Assembly (NCBI GenBank): GCA_023412855.1
Contig: JAEZRJ010000034.1
Location: 1 to 46,558 of the forward strand
Source: Bacillota bacterium
Lineage (GTDB): Bacteria; Bacillota; Clostridia; Lachnospirales; Lachnospiraceae
Reading direction: 5' to 3'
DNA: 46,558 bases
The notes beneath the pieces were generated by a model. The model had not been told where the DNA came from and made no database searches. It saw only the letters and a program-made list of their open reading frames with translations. Shown here piece after piece: positions 33,457-41,412 of this stretch (within the stretch, counting starts at the first letter, position 1; each line of letters starts with the position of its first letter). Position numbers and translations under genes: made by a program.

Positions 33457-34650
33457 TCATTTCGCATAATACTGCGTGATTTTCGTTACTGCCTGGATAA
33501 CGTCCTGCACATCCTTATCCGTCATGGCGTAGTAAAGAGGAAGGCTGATAATCTCCTCGTATAGCTTCTCCGCTTTCGGACAAATCCCCTTTTCATACCC
33601 GAGCCTCTGATAGTACGGAAAGTAATAGGTAGGAATATAATGTACGTTACAAATGATGTTTTCCGCTGAAAGCGCCTCAAAAAACTGCTTTCTGTCTGTC
33701 GTGAGCTGTTCCGGTATCAGTCGCAAAATATACAAATGCCTCGTCGTATCGGACTCGGGAATCTCTTGCTGCAAAGCTATCTGCGGAAGCTTTGCAAACG
33801 CTTTATCATAAAGGGCAACGATTTCTTTTCTGCGTCCCGAAAAAGCCGGAAGCTTATTCAGCTGACTGATCAAAAGCGCTGCCTGTATATCCGTCATTCG
33901 ATAATTATAACCCAAATCGATCTGTTCGTAGTACCACGGCCCATCCGGCTCATGCTCCATCTGCTTTGCATCTCTCGTTATTCCGTGGGCTCTATAAAGT
34001 AAAAGCTTTTGATAATATTCCTCGTTATTCGTAAGTACCGCTCCGCCTTCCCCGCTGGTTACCGTTTTCACCGGGTGAAAGCTTAGAGTAGTCATATCCG
34101 CAATAGAACCGTTTGGCTTGCCTTTATACTTTGTGCCTATTACGTGTGCACCGTCCTCTATCAGCACCAGCTTCTTTTCCCTGCATAAGGCTAGGAGCTC
34201 GTCCTCTTCAATGGATTGCCCGGTAAAGTCGACTGCCACTACAGCTTTCGTCCTCTCGGTAATATGCGCCTTCACCGATGACGGGTCAATATTATAGGTC
34301 CTATCGTTAATATCCGCAAATACCGGTTTGGCGCCAACATAAAGCGCACAGTTGGCGGAAGCTGCGAACGTGATCGGGGTAGTTATTACCTCATCTCCTG
34401 CAGTAACCCCTGCTGCCATACAGGCAATATGAAGAGCCGCCGTGCCGTTGCTGCACACCACCGCATATTTGGCTCCTGTTATTTCGCACAGCTTCTCTTC
34501 CAGCTCGGCGATTTTAGGGCCGCAAGTCAGACAGTCACTTTTCAGTACATCCACCACCGCCTGAATATCTTCTTCATCGATATATTGATGTCCATAAAAT
34601 ATTTTCGTATCGCGCACGGGAGTTCCGCCGCAAATTGCCGGTTTTTCCAT
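33457..34650 (-). CDS. pseC: UDP-4-amino-4,6-dideoxy-AltNAc transaminase PseC
   Basis: A 397-residue PLP aminotransferase that converts the keto product of PseB into UDP-4-amino-4,6-dideoxy-N-acetyl-beta-L-altrosamine with glutamate. Close to Campylobacter/Helicobacter PseC: SDCLTCGPKIAELEEKL, SNGTAALHIA, TTPITFAASANCALYVGAKP, VVAVDFTGQS, IEDGAHVIGTKYKGK, and SFHPVKTVTSGEGGAV with Lys at about residue 195. The second ATG (34650) is used; the ATG at 34662 abuts the ribosome site. It follows pseB by 19 bases. Confidence 0.92.
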   Translation of the reverse strand: MEKPAICGGTPVRDTKIFYGHQYIDEEDIQAVVDVLKSDCLTCGPKIAELEEKLCEITGAKYAVVCSNGTAALHIACMAAGVTAGDEVITTPITFAASANCALYVGAKPVFADINDRTYNIDPSSVKAHITERTKAVVAVDFTGQSIEEDELLALCREKKLVLIEDGAHVIGTKYKGKPNGSIADMTTLSFHPVKTVTSGEGGAVLTNNEEYYQKLLLYRAHGITRDAKQMEHEPDGPWYYEQIDLGYNYRMTDIQAALLISQLNKLPAFSGRRKEIVALYDKAFAKLPQIALQQEIPESDTTRHLYILRLIPEQLTTDRKQFFEALSAENIICNVHYIPTYYFPYYQRLGYEKGICPKAEKLYEEIISLPLYYAMTDKDVQDVIQAVTKITQYYAK

Positions 34651-34669
34651 CCTGATGACCATGCCTTTC

Positions 34670-35665
34670 TTATTTTTCCAACTCTACGGTCTTAAGGAGT
34701 TCCTTTATCTCTTCTATGGACAGCCACTGATCATTGTTATCCGAACTATAAGAGAATCCTTCCGTTACTTTTCTTCCGTTTAGATTTATCTGCTGCTTGC
34801 TGTTCCAAATCACCTGCGGATAAACGATAAAATGCTTGTCATATTCATAAGTCGTATCGGAATCCTCCACCGTCACCATAATTTCGTGAAGCTTTTCGCC
34901 CGGACGGATTCCAATCTCCGGCATCTGACAGCCCGGAAGCATCGCCTGTGCCAAATCCGTAATTTTAAAAGAAGGAATCTTGCTGATGAAAGTCTCCCCT
35001 CCGGTGGCTTCCTCAAGTGCCTTAATAACCAGTTCCACTCCCTCCCTAAGGCTGATCCAGAATCTGGTCATTCGATAATCCGTAATCGGGAGCTCCGTTT
35101 TACCATTCTTCACCATATTGTGGAACAGCGGAATGATAGAGCCACGGCTTCCCGCCACATTTCCATATCTTACGATAGAGAAGTTGATGTCTTTCGTACC
35201 TGCATATGCGTTTGCCGCCACGAACAGCTTATCGGATACAAGCTTGGTACCTCCATATAAGTTTACCGGATTCACCGCTTTGTCCGTAGAAAGTGCCACC
35301 ACCTTCTTCACATCGCAGTCCAGTGCAGCATCAATTACGTTCTGGGCACCGTGTATATTTGTCTTAATTGCCTCGTTAGGATTGTATTCGCAGGCGGGCA
35401 CCTGTTTAAGCGCCGCTGCATGAATCACATAGTCTACCCCTTCAAAGGCTCTTTGCATTCTCTCCCTGTCCCGTACATCACCAATAAAAAAGCGAAGCTT
35501 GTCCTTATATTCCTTGAATTCATTTTCCATCAAGTATTGCTTGAATTCATCTCTCGAATAAATGATGATTTTTTTCGGTTCATAGTGTTCCAGAACATAT
35601 TTGGTAAAACATTTTCCAAAAGAGCCTGTCCCGCCCGTTATCAATATCGTTTTATTATTCAGCAT
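34670..35665 (-). CDS. pseB: UDP-GlcNAc 4,6-dehydratase (inverting) PseB
   Basis: A 331-residue short-chain dehydrogenase, first step of pseudaminic acid synthesis: removal of water from UDP-GlcNAc with inversion at C5. ILITGGTGSFGKCFTKYVLE is the NADP site; ALSTDKAVNPVNLYGGTKLVSD holds the catalytic Asp, Lys and Tyr as in FlaA1/PseB; IRPGEKLHEIMV is typical of the substrate end. GGAGG (35674-35678) lies eight bases before the ATG at 35665. The frame stays open upstream to 35887 and through a tandem repeat, but that 74-residue extension lacks a ribosome site and family similarity, so I exclude it. It is the first gene after a 396-base leader and the start of the Pse operon. Confidence 0.93.
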   Translation of the reverse strand: MLNNKTILITGGTGSFGKCFTKYVLEHYEPKKIIIYSRDEFKQYLMENEFKEYKDKLRFFIGDVRDRERMQRAFEGVDYVIHAAALKQVPACEYNPNEAIKTNIHGAQNVIDAALDCDVKKVVALSTDKAVNPVNLYGGTKLVSDKLFVAANAYAGTKDINFSIVRYGNVAGSRGSIIPLFHNMVKNGKTELPITDYRMTRFWISLREGVELVIKALEEATGGETFISKIPSFKITDLAQAMLPGCQMPEIGIRPGEKLHEIMVTVEDSDTTYEYDKHFIVYPQVIWNSKQQINLNGRKVTEGFSYSSDNNDQWLSIEEIKELLKTVELEK

Positions 35666-35681
35666 AGTTAATTCCTCCAAT

Positions 35682-35696
35682 ATTATTATTATTATT
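35682..35696. repeat. (ATT)5 trinucleotide repeat next to the pseB ribosome site
   Basis: Five ATT units on the plus strand (AAT in the mRNA) end three bases before the pseB GGAGG. Such a repeat can change length by slippage and alter access to the ribosome site; that is speculation here. Confidence 0.8.
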
Positions 35697-35700
35697 GGGT

Positions 35701-35796
35701 AAAAAACACCCAAGGTAAAAAACACCCAAGGTAAAAAACACCCAAGGTATATAGTATCCAAGAGATAAAATATCCAAGGGATGAGACACCCAGAAT
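35701..35796. repeat. 16-base tandem repeat, six units, upstream of pseB
   Basis: Three identical units AAAAAACACCCAAGGT (35701-35748) are followed by three diverged 16-base units that keep the CCAAG core or ACACCCA (35749-35796). The unit is not a multiple of three. The identical units point to recent expansion. The array lies in the putative 5' leader of the Pse operon, about 35 bases from the pseB start. Confidence 0.9.
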
Positions 35797-35807
35797 GTAA
35801 GCCACTT

Positions 35808-35928
35808 GAACAAAAGTGTGCTTCGCACACTCCCGCGGCCAAATATTTCGGCTGCACAGCTTTTGTTCCGCGCGCATAGCTGCGCATCTATTGTTTCAGT
35901 AATAGACGCTCTTTCCTATTACTGAAGC
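35808..35928. repeat. interspersed structured repeat, copy 1 (with hairpin)
   Basis: Shares a core of about 80 bases with 41413-41491. The core begins GAACAAAAGTGTGC, contains CCGCGGCCAAATA and returns as GCACAGCTTTTGTTCCGCGCGC, so its ends pair; it also has a perfect inner hairpin GTGTGC-TTC-GCACAC. Beyond the core an 11-base-pair stem (35895-35905 with 35916-35926) follows. It is in the 5' leader of the Pse operon. Confidence 0.8.
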
Positions 35929-35932
35929 AAAA

Positions 35933-35947
35933 TACACCAACGGTGTA
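35933..35947 (-). terminator. short hairpin with U run, possible attenuator
   Basis: On the minus strand TACACC-GTT-GGTGTA is followed by TTTTG. The six-base-pair stem and four-base U run make at best a weak terminator in the Pse leader. It could pause or attenuate transcription before pseB. Confidence 0.3.
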
Positions 35948-35963
35948 ATTCCACTAGATATAT

Positions 35964-35999
35964 ATTTATGGTATAATTCGAAAGAATTATACCATAAAT
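35964..35999. repeat. perfect 16-base-pair palindrome with four-base loop over a promoter-like site
   Basis: ATTTATGGTATAATTC and its exact complement are separated by GAAA. Each arm contains TATAAT in its own direction. A perfect operator-sized palindrome around a -10 sequence could be a repressor site or, in RNA, a strong hairpin. There is no T run, so it is not an intrinsic terminator. Confidence 0.8.
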
Positions 36000-36014
36000 C
36001 AAATCACATGACTA
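35986..36014 (-). promoter_or_regulatory. candidate promoter for the pseudaminic acid operon
   Basis: On the minus strand: TAGTCA (36014-36009), 17 bases, TATAAT (35991-35986). The -10 is perfect and the -35 matches four of six positions. It would give a leader of roughly 310 bases that includes the palindrome, small hairpins, the interspersed repeat and the tandem array before pseB. Confidence 0.35.
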
Positions 36015-36031
36015 TATATAATGCACTAAAA

Positions 36032-36053
36032 GGTATTAGGTATTAGGTTATTA
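36032..36053. repeat. heptamer repeat GGTATTA x3
   Basis: GGTATTA, GGTATTA and GGTTATTA in tandem, just after the end of the GT-C gene and upstream of the candidate Pse promoter. With the neighbouring entries this describes the 396-base gap from 35666 to 36061; no gene is seen in it. Confidence 0.7.
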
Positions 36054-36061
36054 GTCACACA

Positions 36062-37717
36062 TTACTCGAATTCATATACACTCCAAAGGGATTTCTGTCC
36101 TATCATCCGGTATCCTTCAAGTTCCGGATTGCTTCGAAGAATCAGTGCAAGGCTTTCCTCTTTAGTATCTCCATCCGCCGCGTATACAATCAACTTATGA
36201 CTGCCGCATACGATTCTATCGGTAATCTCCTCCTGATTATCTTCGCTCATAAAATATGCACTGTCATATTCTAACAGCTCATCGGAGCACCACCAGACAT
36301 GATAGGGTGTCACCGCATTATATAGGATCACTACCGGAACATGGGCATTCTCCTTAGCATATTCCACCCTGTCTCTATCTTCTTCATAGAGAAACAGTAC
36401 CTTGCCTGTTACAAGCTCATGAACATCCTGTGCCAAAAACAGAAGGAAAAGAAATGCAATGCCGGCCCTCCGAAGTCTCTCGTTAACGAACAGTGCTCGG
36501 AAAATTCTGCCGGATAACGTATATATCGCCGCAATGGTCAGCACCATACATATTCCATACACAGGAAGCACATAACGGTTAGAGGTTTCATAAAGCAAGA
36601 GCGCCGTTTTGGAAACTGCAAAAAAGTAACCGCAGGCCGCAAAGAGCAGCAGAAGATATGCCTTATAATCTCCTCCTATCACAAACGTTTTCACCTCGGA
36701 ATTCTTTTTCTTCCGGATAAACAGCACGATTGCCATAACAAAAATCGACGCAAGAAGCAGCAGAAAATGTCCGTCAAAAACATATTCATCCATCAGACCG
36801 CCAAAAAAGCGAAGCCGGTCCGCCGTATTCGCTCCGTCCAAAAACTCTGCCGCCGCTCCGGTTCCCCGATACCCCCTGAAAATATGCGACAGAGAAGCCG
36901 GATAGCTTATAACGGCCATCCCTATGGAGACAGCGCAGCTAAGTCCGTATCGGAAGCAATTCCACAGGTTTTTATCCCTCCATAGAAGCCACAGACAGAA
37001 GCCTGCCGCCATGAAGAACAAGAAAATAATATAATAATATTGTGTTAAAAATCCCAAATAATTTACAAACATAAGAGGTAAAAGGAATTTGTGGAAACAC
37101 AAATCCCCCTTTTTCATTGAATGTTCTGTAGTCATTGCCCGTACATGCAGACAGGCGAGGAGCAGCACGAAAAGTGTCAGCCATTCATACATCCTTATAA
37201 AAAGAACCCCTGAAATAATGACCGCATTGAACCCATGAGCTGCGCTGACTAAAAAGGTAAGTATTTTATTTCTGTCCGTTACCATATAGGTCAGCCATGC
37301 CAACAGAAAGAAGTTAACAGCAAATGCGAATAAGTTCACCCCAATGCCCAGCCATTTGCTGAATATCCCCGGAAACAGCGAACAGGCGGTATGCAGGAGA
37401 AAATAGAAAAAAGGCGGATGCACGTCCCAAGATTGCACCGTCGCTACCAAACTGTAGTTAAAGCCCTCTCCCTCCAGTACGACGAACTCATTGCGATACG
37501 TATCCCTATCCAACCATTCCCTATCCGGCTCGAACAGCCCTGCTGTACGATTGGAGGAATAATAGGAATAATATTCATCCTCATGAAAACCTGCTTTTTT
37601 GCCTCCGTAGTATAGAACAAGAAGAACTTGCAGGCAAAGCAAAACCAGCATACTAAGCTGCCACGCATAATCCCTGACCTTCTTTTTTTTGTTAAGATCC
37701 CATTTCTTTTCTATCAT
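36062..37717 (-). CDS. GT-C membrane glycosyltransferase (PMT/ArnT-like layout)
   Basis: A 551-residue protein with about eleven helices and a soluble C-terminal region. The first outside loop contains KAGFHEDEYYSYY, with the acidic residues required by GT-C enzymes using polyprenyl-phosphate sugars, and the next has WDVHPPFFYFLLHTACSLF, the HPP-x-h motif of ArnT/PMT relatives. I use the ATG at 37717; the ATG at 37729 is one base from the ribosome site. It is the last gene of the first block, before the Pse leader. It would add a sugar to the polymer outside the cell; the donor is unknown. Confidence 0.75.
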   Translation of the reverse strand: MIEKKWDLNKKKKVRDYAWQLSMLVLLCLQVLLVLYYGGKKAGFHEDEYYSYYSSNRTAGLFEPDREWLDRDTYRNEFVVLEGEGFNYSLVATVQSWDVHPPFFYFLLHTACSLFPGIFSKWLGIGVNLFAFAVNFFLLAWLTYMVTDRNKILTFLVSAAHGFNAVIISGVLFIRMYEWLTLFVLLLACLHVRAMTTEHSMKKGDLCFHKFLLPLMFVNYLGFLTQYYYIIFLFFMAAGFCLWLLWRDKNLWNCFRYGLSCAVSIGMAVISYPASLSHIFRGYRGTGAAAEFLDGANTADRLRFFGGLMDEYVFDGHFLLLLASIFVMAIVLFIRKKKNSEVKTFVIGGDYKAYLLLLFAACGYFFAVSKTALLLYETSNRYVLPVYGICMVLTIAAIYTLSGRIFRALFVNERLRRAGIAFLFLLFLAQDVHELVTGKVLFLYEEDRDRVEYAKENAHVPVVILYNAVTPYHVWWCSDELLEYDSAYFMSEDNQEEITDRIVCGSHKLIVYAADGDTKEESLALILRSNPELEGYRMIGQKSLWSVYEFE

Positions 37718-37732
37718 GTTAATAACCATGCC

Positions 37733-37796
37733 TTTTTCATAGCCTGCAAACTTTGGGCCGCAGGCACAAATTTGCGTATGAAAAATTCATTTTTCA
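37733..37796. repeat. inverted-repeat structure in the gap before the GT-C gene
   Basis: TTTTTCATA (37733-37741) and TATGAAAAA (37777-37785) enclose a GC-rich core with its own imperfect pairing (GCAAACTTTG with CAAATTTGC). TGAAAAAT-TC-ATTTTTCA (37779-37796) offers a competing stem. The rest of the gap (37800-37876) is nearly pure pyrimidine on the plus strand. No gene is seen. Confidence 0.6.
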
Positions 37797-37876
37797 CACT
37801 AATTTCCGCCGTATATTTATTTCCTTATTTTCCGTTTTATCTTTTTACTTTTACCTTCTTATCTTTTTCTTTGCCA

Positions 37877-38890
37877 TTATCTTCTCATCTTCAAACGATG
37901 AAGCCTGCGTACTGTCTTTGGAGCTATGGTAAGAAGTATAAGATAGAGTTTGTTCTTTGCCGTAAGATAAGGATTCCCCGCTGTATCCACCGAATGTCTC
38001 CGCAGATATTTCTTTACTGAGCGGTAGAATTCATCTTCATCCGACATCCTCGAAACAGGAATATGAAGCATATAATCCAATCGTTGATACAGTCCGAACC
38101 GGACCGCTTCCTTTTTTAACGCCGGATACTTTTCTTTCACCAGTTCTTCGACCATATCTGCATTATTCACAATATCGATAAATACCCTTGAAAACTCATC
38201 CTTCGTTTTCTTTCTCGTATTGCTTCCGACACGATAAAACACGTGATAACACTGCTGCGGAATCACTGCGATGCCTCCCGCCTCCTCCAACATATTTACG
38301 AGAAGGTGGAAATCCTCATTTAATACTCCTTCGGGAAAGAGGCGGCCTTCAAACAGCCTCCTATCCGTCAGTTTCGTACAAAAAGAGCTGTCTCCCCTAT
38401 GCAGCAGCAGCTCCCGCAAGAACCTTTCCGGTTCGCATATATACGCCGCTTCAGGCGGTTTGCATACGTCAGGAAGTCTCCGTCCATTCTCGTCGATTTC
38501 ATCCCTTGAGGTCTGTGCCATACGAACCCCATATGTGTCCACACATTCCATCAGCCTCTCATACATTCTGCTATCGATAAAATCATCGCTGTCCACAAAT
38601 CCAAGCCAGTTCCCCCTCGCCTCGCTGATTCCCAGATTCCGGGCAGAAGAAGATCCTCCATTTTCCTTATGGAACACCCTGATTCTCTCGTCCTTGCCTG
38701 CAAGCTCATCTACCAGCCGCTCCGTTCCGTCATTTGACCCATCGTCCACCAATATGATCTCCAGGTAAGGGTATGTCTGCCCGCATATGGACTCCACACA
38801 CCGTGGCAAATAATCTATAATATTATAAACGGGAACGATAACGCTTATTAACCTCTGCTCCGTCTTCTCCATCTTCATTTCATTCCTCAT
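37877..38890 (-). CDS. GT2 family glycosyltransferase
   Basis: A 337-residue GT-A enzyme: LISVIVPVYNIIDYLPRCVES, EIILVDDGSNDGTERLVDEL, ENGGSSSARNLGISEARG, and WLGFVDSDDFIDSRMYERL with the metal-binding DxD. This is the common bacterial capsule GT2 pattern (EpsJ/CpsJ style). A basic C-terminal segment (LTIAPKTVRRLHRLKMRR) may contact the membrane. It follows a GT4 gene by 17 bases. Several in-frame ATGs are clustered at the start; the choice among them is uncertain by about six residues. Donor and acceptor are unknown. Confidence 0.85.
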   Translation of the reverse strand: MRNEMKMEKTEQRLISVIVPVYNIIDYLPRCVESICGQTYPYLEIILVDDGSNDGTERLVDELAGKDERIRVFHKENGGSSSARNLGISEARGNWLGFVDSDDFIDSRMYERLMECVDTYGVRMAQTSRDEIDENGRRLPDVCKPPEAAYICEPERFLRELLLHRGDSSFCTKLTDRRLFEGRLFPEGVLNEDFHLLVNMLEEAGGIAVIPQQCYHVFYRVGSNTRKKTKDEFSRVFIDIVNNADMVEELVKEKYPALKKEAVRFGLYQRLDYMLHIPVSRMSDEDEFYRSVKKYLRRHSVDTAGNPYLTAKNKLYLILLTIAPKTVRRLHRLKMRR

Positions 38891-38907
38891 GCTTTTATCC
38901 CTGCTTC

Positions 38908-40092
38908 CTACACCTGGTGTCCGGTCACGCTTTCATACATCCGCTTCGGCGCAATAACCGGTGCCGGGCTCAACGGCCCCTCTTTTGCAGGAATAACCTT
39001 TCCGTCCTTTAGATCTCCGCAAAAGCGAAGCAGTTCTTTTGCCGCATATTCCGCATTCCACTTATCAATAATCGTACGGTAAGCTTCTTTTCCGAGCTGC
39101 CTTGTAAGCTCAGGCTCTTTTATCAGCTTCCTGACCTGCATGGAAAAATCCTCATAGGAACCGTTTTTATAAACCAGTCCATTTTCTCCGTGCTTTATCA
39201 GAAACGGAACCGCTCCCGCTTCCACGTTGGCCACTACGGCACAGCCGCTGTTCATGGCCTCGTTCACGACCGCTCCCCAACCCTCCAGATAATTGCTGGT
39301 AAACAGATGAATCCGGCATTTTTCCATAACTTTTCTAACCTCTTTCGGTTCCGTATAGCCGTAGAAGGTAAAATATTTGTCCAGACCTTCTTCTCTTACC
39401 GACTGCGTCAGTTCCTTTTCCAATTCGCCGCTTCCCACCATGTGAATATGGAAATCCGCCTTTTCTTCCTGCAACTCCTTCGCGAGCTTTACTACAAATT
39501 CCGGGTGCTTTAACGGTATAAACCGCCCCGCCCATACCATATCGATTCTCTCCGAGCTGCCCTTCAGGCTCTCAAGCTCTCCTTCGGCGTATCGAACAGT
39601 CTCAGGGAAATAACCGAACCGGAACATCTTGTCCGGATAAGCTCTTACGATATGAAAGTCCGAAGCTACATATGCTCCCGCACACAATAGACATACCGGT
39701 GCTTTCCGGTATTTCGTATGCTCCTTATATTTCTGTACCAGCCCTCGCGGCGAAACGGCTTTCCACTGCCCTTCCCGATACAGCCTTTCGCTCACCCGTA
39801 CTGTCGGCTTTCCCCCGCGCAAACGTTCTTTCACAATATCCTCACGTCCCGTCCAGCCGAAAATAACGATATCGCTCTCCATGATCAGCCTGCGGCACTC
39901 CTCCTCCTGCTCATACAGGCAGCGCACGTAGGGCAGCTCATGAAGCTCCACGCTCCATCCCATGGCAACCCGCTCCGTTTCCATGGGCTCGGTCTGTATA
40001 AAATGATAGCCTTCCCCCAGTTCCTTATAGCATGCGTTCGAAAAAGGAATCTGATGATGATTGATGTAATTGGATACAAATGTAACCGTCAT
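38908..40092 (-). CDS. GT4 family glycosyltransferase
   Basis: A 394-residue GT-B enzyme. The N-terminus VTFVSNYINHHQIPFSNACY is typical of a capsule GT4 group; the donor domain has IDMVWAGRFIPLKHPEFVVKLA, HMVGSGELEKEL, FYGYTEPKEV and YLEGWGAVVNEAMNSGCAVV with the E-x7-E pair. The ATG at 40092 overlaps the stop of the preceding GT4 (ATGA) with AAGGAG eight bases upstream, so the pair is translationally coupled. Likely adds one sugar of the repeat unit on the cytoplasmic side. Confidence 0.85.
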   Translation of the reverse strand: MTVTFVSNYINHHQIPFSNACYKELGEGYHFIQTEPMETERVAMGWSVELHELPYVRCLYEQEEECRRLIMESDIVIFGWTGREDIVKERLRGGKPTVRVSERLYREGQWKAVSPRGLVQKYKEHTKYRKAPVCLLCAGAYVASDFHIVRAYPDKMFRFGYFPETVRYAEGELESLKGSSERIDMVWAGRFIPLKHPEFVVKLAKELQEEKADFHIHMVGSGELEKELTQSVREEGLDKYFTFYGYTEPKEVRKVMEKCRIHLFTSNYLEGWGAVVNEAMNSGCAVVANVEAGAVPFLIKHGENGLVYKNGSYEDFSMQVRKLIKEPELTRQLGKEAYRTIIDKWNAEYAAKELLRFCGDLKDGKVIPAKEGPLSPAPVIAPKRMYESVTGHQV

Positions 40093-41372
40093 TCGCAAAT
40101 CTCCTTATATATCTCCAAAAGCCTTTCGAAATTGACATCCCCGTTGTGGGTCCTGCACGCCCTTTTTCTTGCTGCTTCTGCTCTTGTCTTCGCTTCCTCC
40201 GGATTCATCCACACCCTAAGCACCGCTTCTGCCAGCTTATCCACATTGCCTGCATCGTAAAGCAGTCCTTCGGTGCCGTCTTCGAGCATGCTGGGAATAC
40301 CTCCCGTCCGCGCTGCCACCGTAGGTACGCCTAAAAGCATAGCCTCTCCCATGGAATTGGGGGAATTCTCCAAGGAAGACGGACATAGGAATACGCTGCT
40401 TTTTAAAAACTGCCGCTTCATCTCCTCTGCCGAAAGCTTGCCAAGTACCTTCACCTTATCCTTTAGACCGTATTCGCGTATCAGCCTTTTTAAGTATTTT
40501 CCATAAGAGGAAACTTTTATCCGGTCCTTCATCGTCCGGTCAGCGATAATACTGTTCCCTGCTACATAGACGATAGCGTCCGGATATTCGGAAAGAATCT
40601 TCGGCATAGCCAAAAGCACATAATGAAAGCCCTTTAGGGGATAATCCCCCTGACTCAGAAAAATGCTGTGAGGCACGCTATCTTCCCTTTTCCATTTTCC
40701 ATCGTAAAAATCAGAGCGCATCGTCTCATTCATATGATAATATTTTACATGGGCATTGATTTTTTTCGTTTCTTCTTTGTCAAATGCGGTTCGTCCGGTA
40801 ATATTCCCGGCATTTCTAATAGCCTGTTTCTCATGTTCTCCCCGCAGCCTGAACTTCTCCTGCTGCTCAGTTATCCCGTCCCTTTTTATCCAATCCCGGA
40901 AAGTCCTTCTCTTCTGTACGTATTCCGGAAGGTCTGCCATATAGGCATCGGCGCAGGCGAAACAAAGCCCCTGTATCCCTATCAGTATTCTCTCCGGCCG
41001 TCCGAAGGCTCTTGTCATAGCCAGCGTATGCGGAAACTCCGTTCCAAAAATATGAACCACATCGGGGACAAAATCCTTCAGAATATCCGAAAAACGTGCC
41101 TCCATGCTCACATCATATTTTTCCGGTGAGTTAAGATTCTCCTCAAAGGCGTAGCAAACCGTACTTCCAAGCATCCACCGCCCGTCTTGTTCCTTGAGTT
41201 TCCCTTCCAGCCTTTCTACCGGAAAACAAATCCCCAAATCCACCTGCTTCCTATCATCCCTGCTCATACGCTCATAAATTCCGGTCAGCCATCCTTCCCT
41301 ATTGCTGTAGGGAAGCCCCAGGCTTTCTGCAACAGCCGGAAGCATAATATTACATAGCCATAATATCCTCAT
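40089..41372 (-). CDS. GT4 family glycosyltransferase
   Basis: A 427-residue GT-B enzyme. ILWLCNIMLPAVAESLGLP opens the acceptor domain, with VPDVVHIFGTEFPHTLAM further on; the donor domain contains HSIFLSQGDYPLKGFHYVL, VLGKLSAEEMKRQFLKSSVF and CPSSLENSPNSMGEAMLLGVPTVAA carrying the family Glu pair. I use the ATG at 41372 (MRILWLC); an ATG at 41384 is one base from AAAGGAG and 41399 lies before it. It is the first gene after the interspersed repeat copy 2. Confidence 0.82.
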   Translation of the reverse strand: MRILWLCNIMLPAVAESLGLPYSNREGWLTGIYERMSRDDRKQVDLGICFPVERLEGKLKEQDGRWMLGSTVCYAFEENLNSPEKYDVSMEARFSDILKDFVPDVVHIFGTEFPHTLAMTRAFGRPERILIGIQGLCFACADAYMADLPEYVQKRRTFRDWIKRDGITEQQEKFRLRGEHEKQAIRNAGNITGRTAFDKEETKKINAHVKYYHMNETMRSDFYDGKWKREDSVPHSIFLSQGDYPLKGFHYVLLAMPKILSEYPDAIVYVAGNSIIADRTMKDRIKVSSYGKYLKRLIREYGLKDKVKVLGKLSAEEMKRQFLKSSVFLCPSSLENSPNSMGEAMLLGVPTVAARTGGIPSMLEDGTEGLLYDAGNVDKLAEAVLRVWMNPEEAKTRAEAARKRACRTHNGDVNFERLLEIYKEICE

Positions 41373-41412
41373 TTTTATATTCATGCTCCTTTCCTGCATA
41401 CCGCCATTGATG

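Noticed and set aside
35701..35796. CRISPR array
   Set aside because: The 16-base units are directly adjacent with no spacers, and no cas gene is present.
34670..35887. 405-residue version of PseB with a hydrophobic 74-residue N-terminal extension
   Set aside because: The extension is a translation of the tandem repeat and the interspersed repeat, has no ribosome site at 35887, and PseB aligns from the ATG at 35665, which has GGAGG eight bases upstream.
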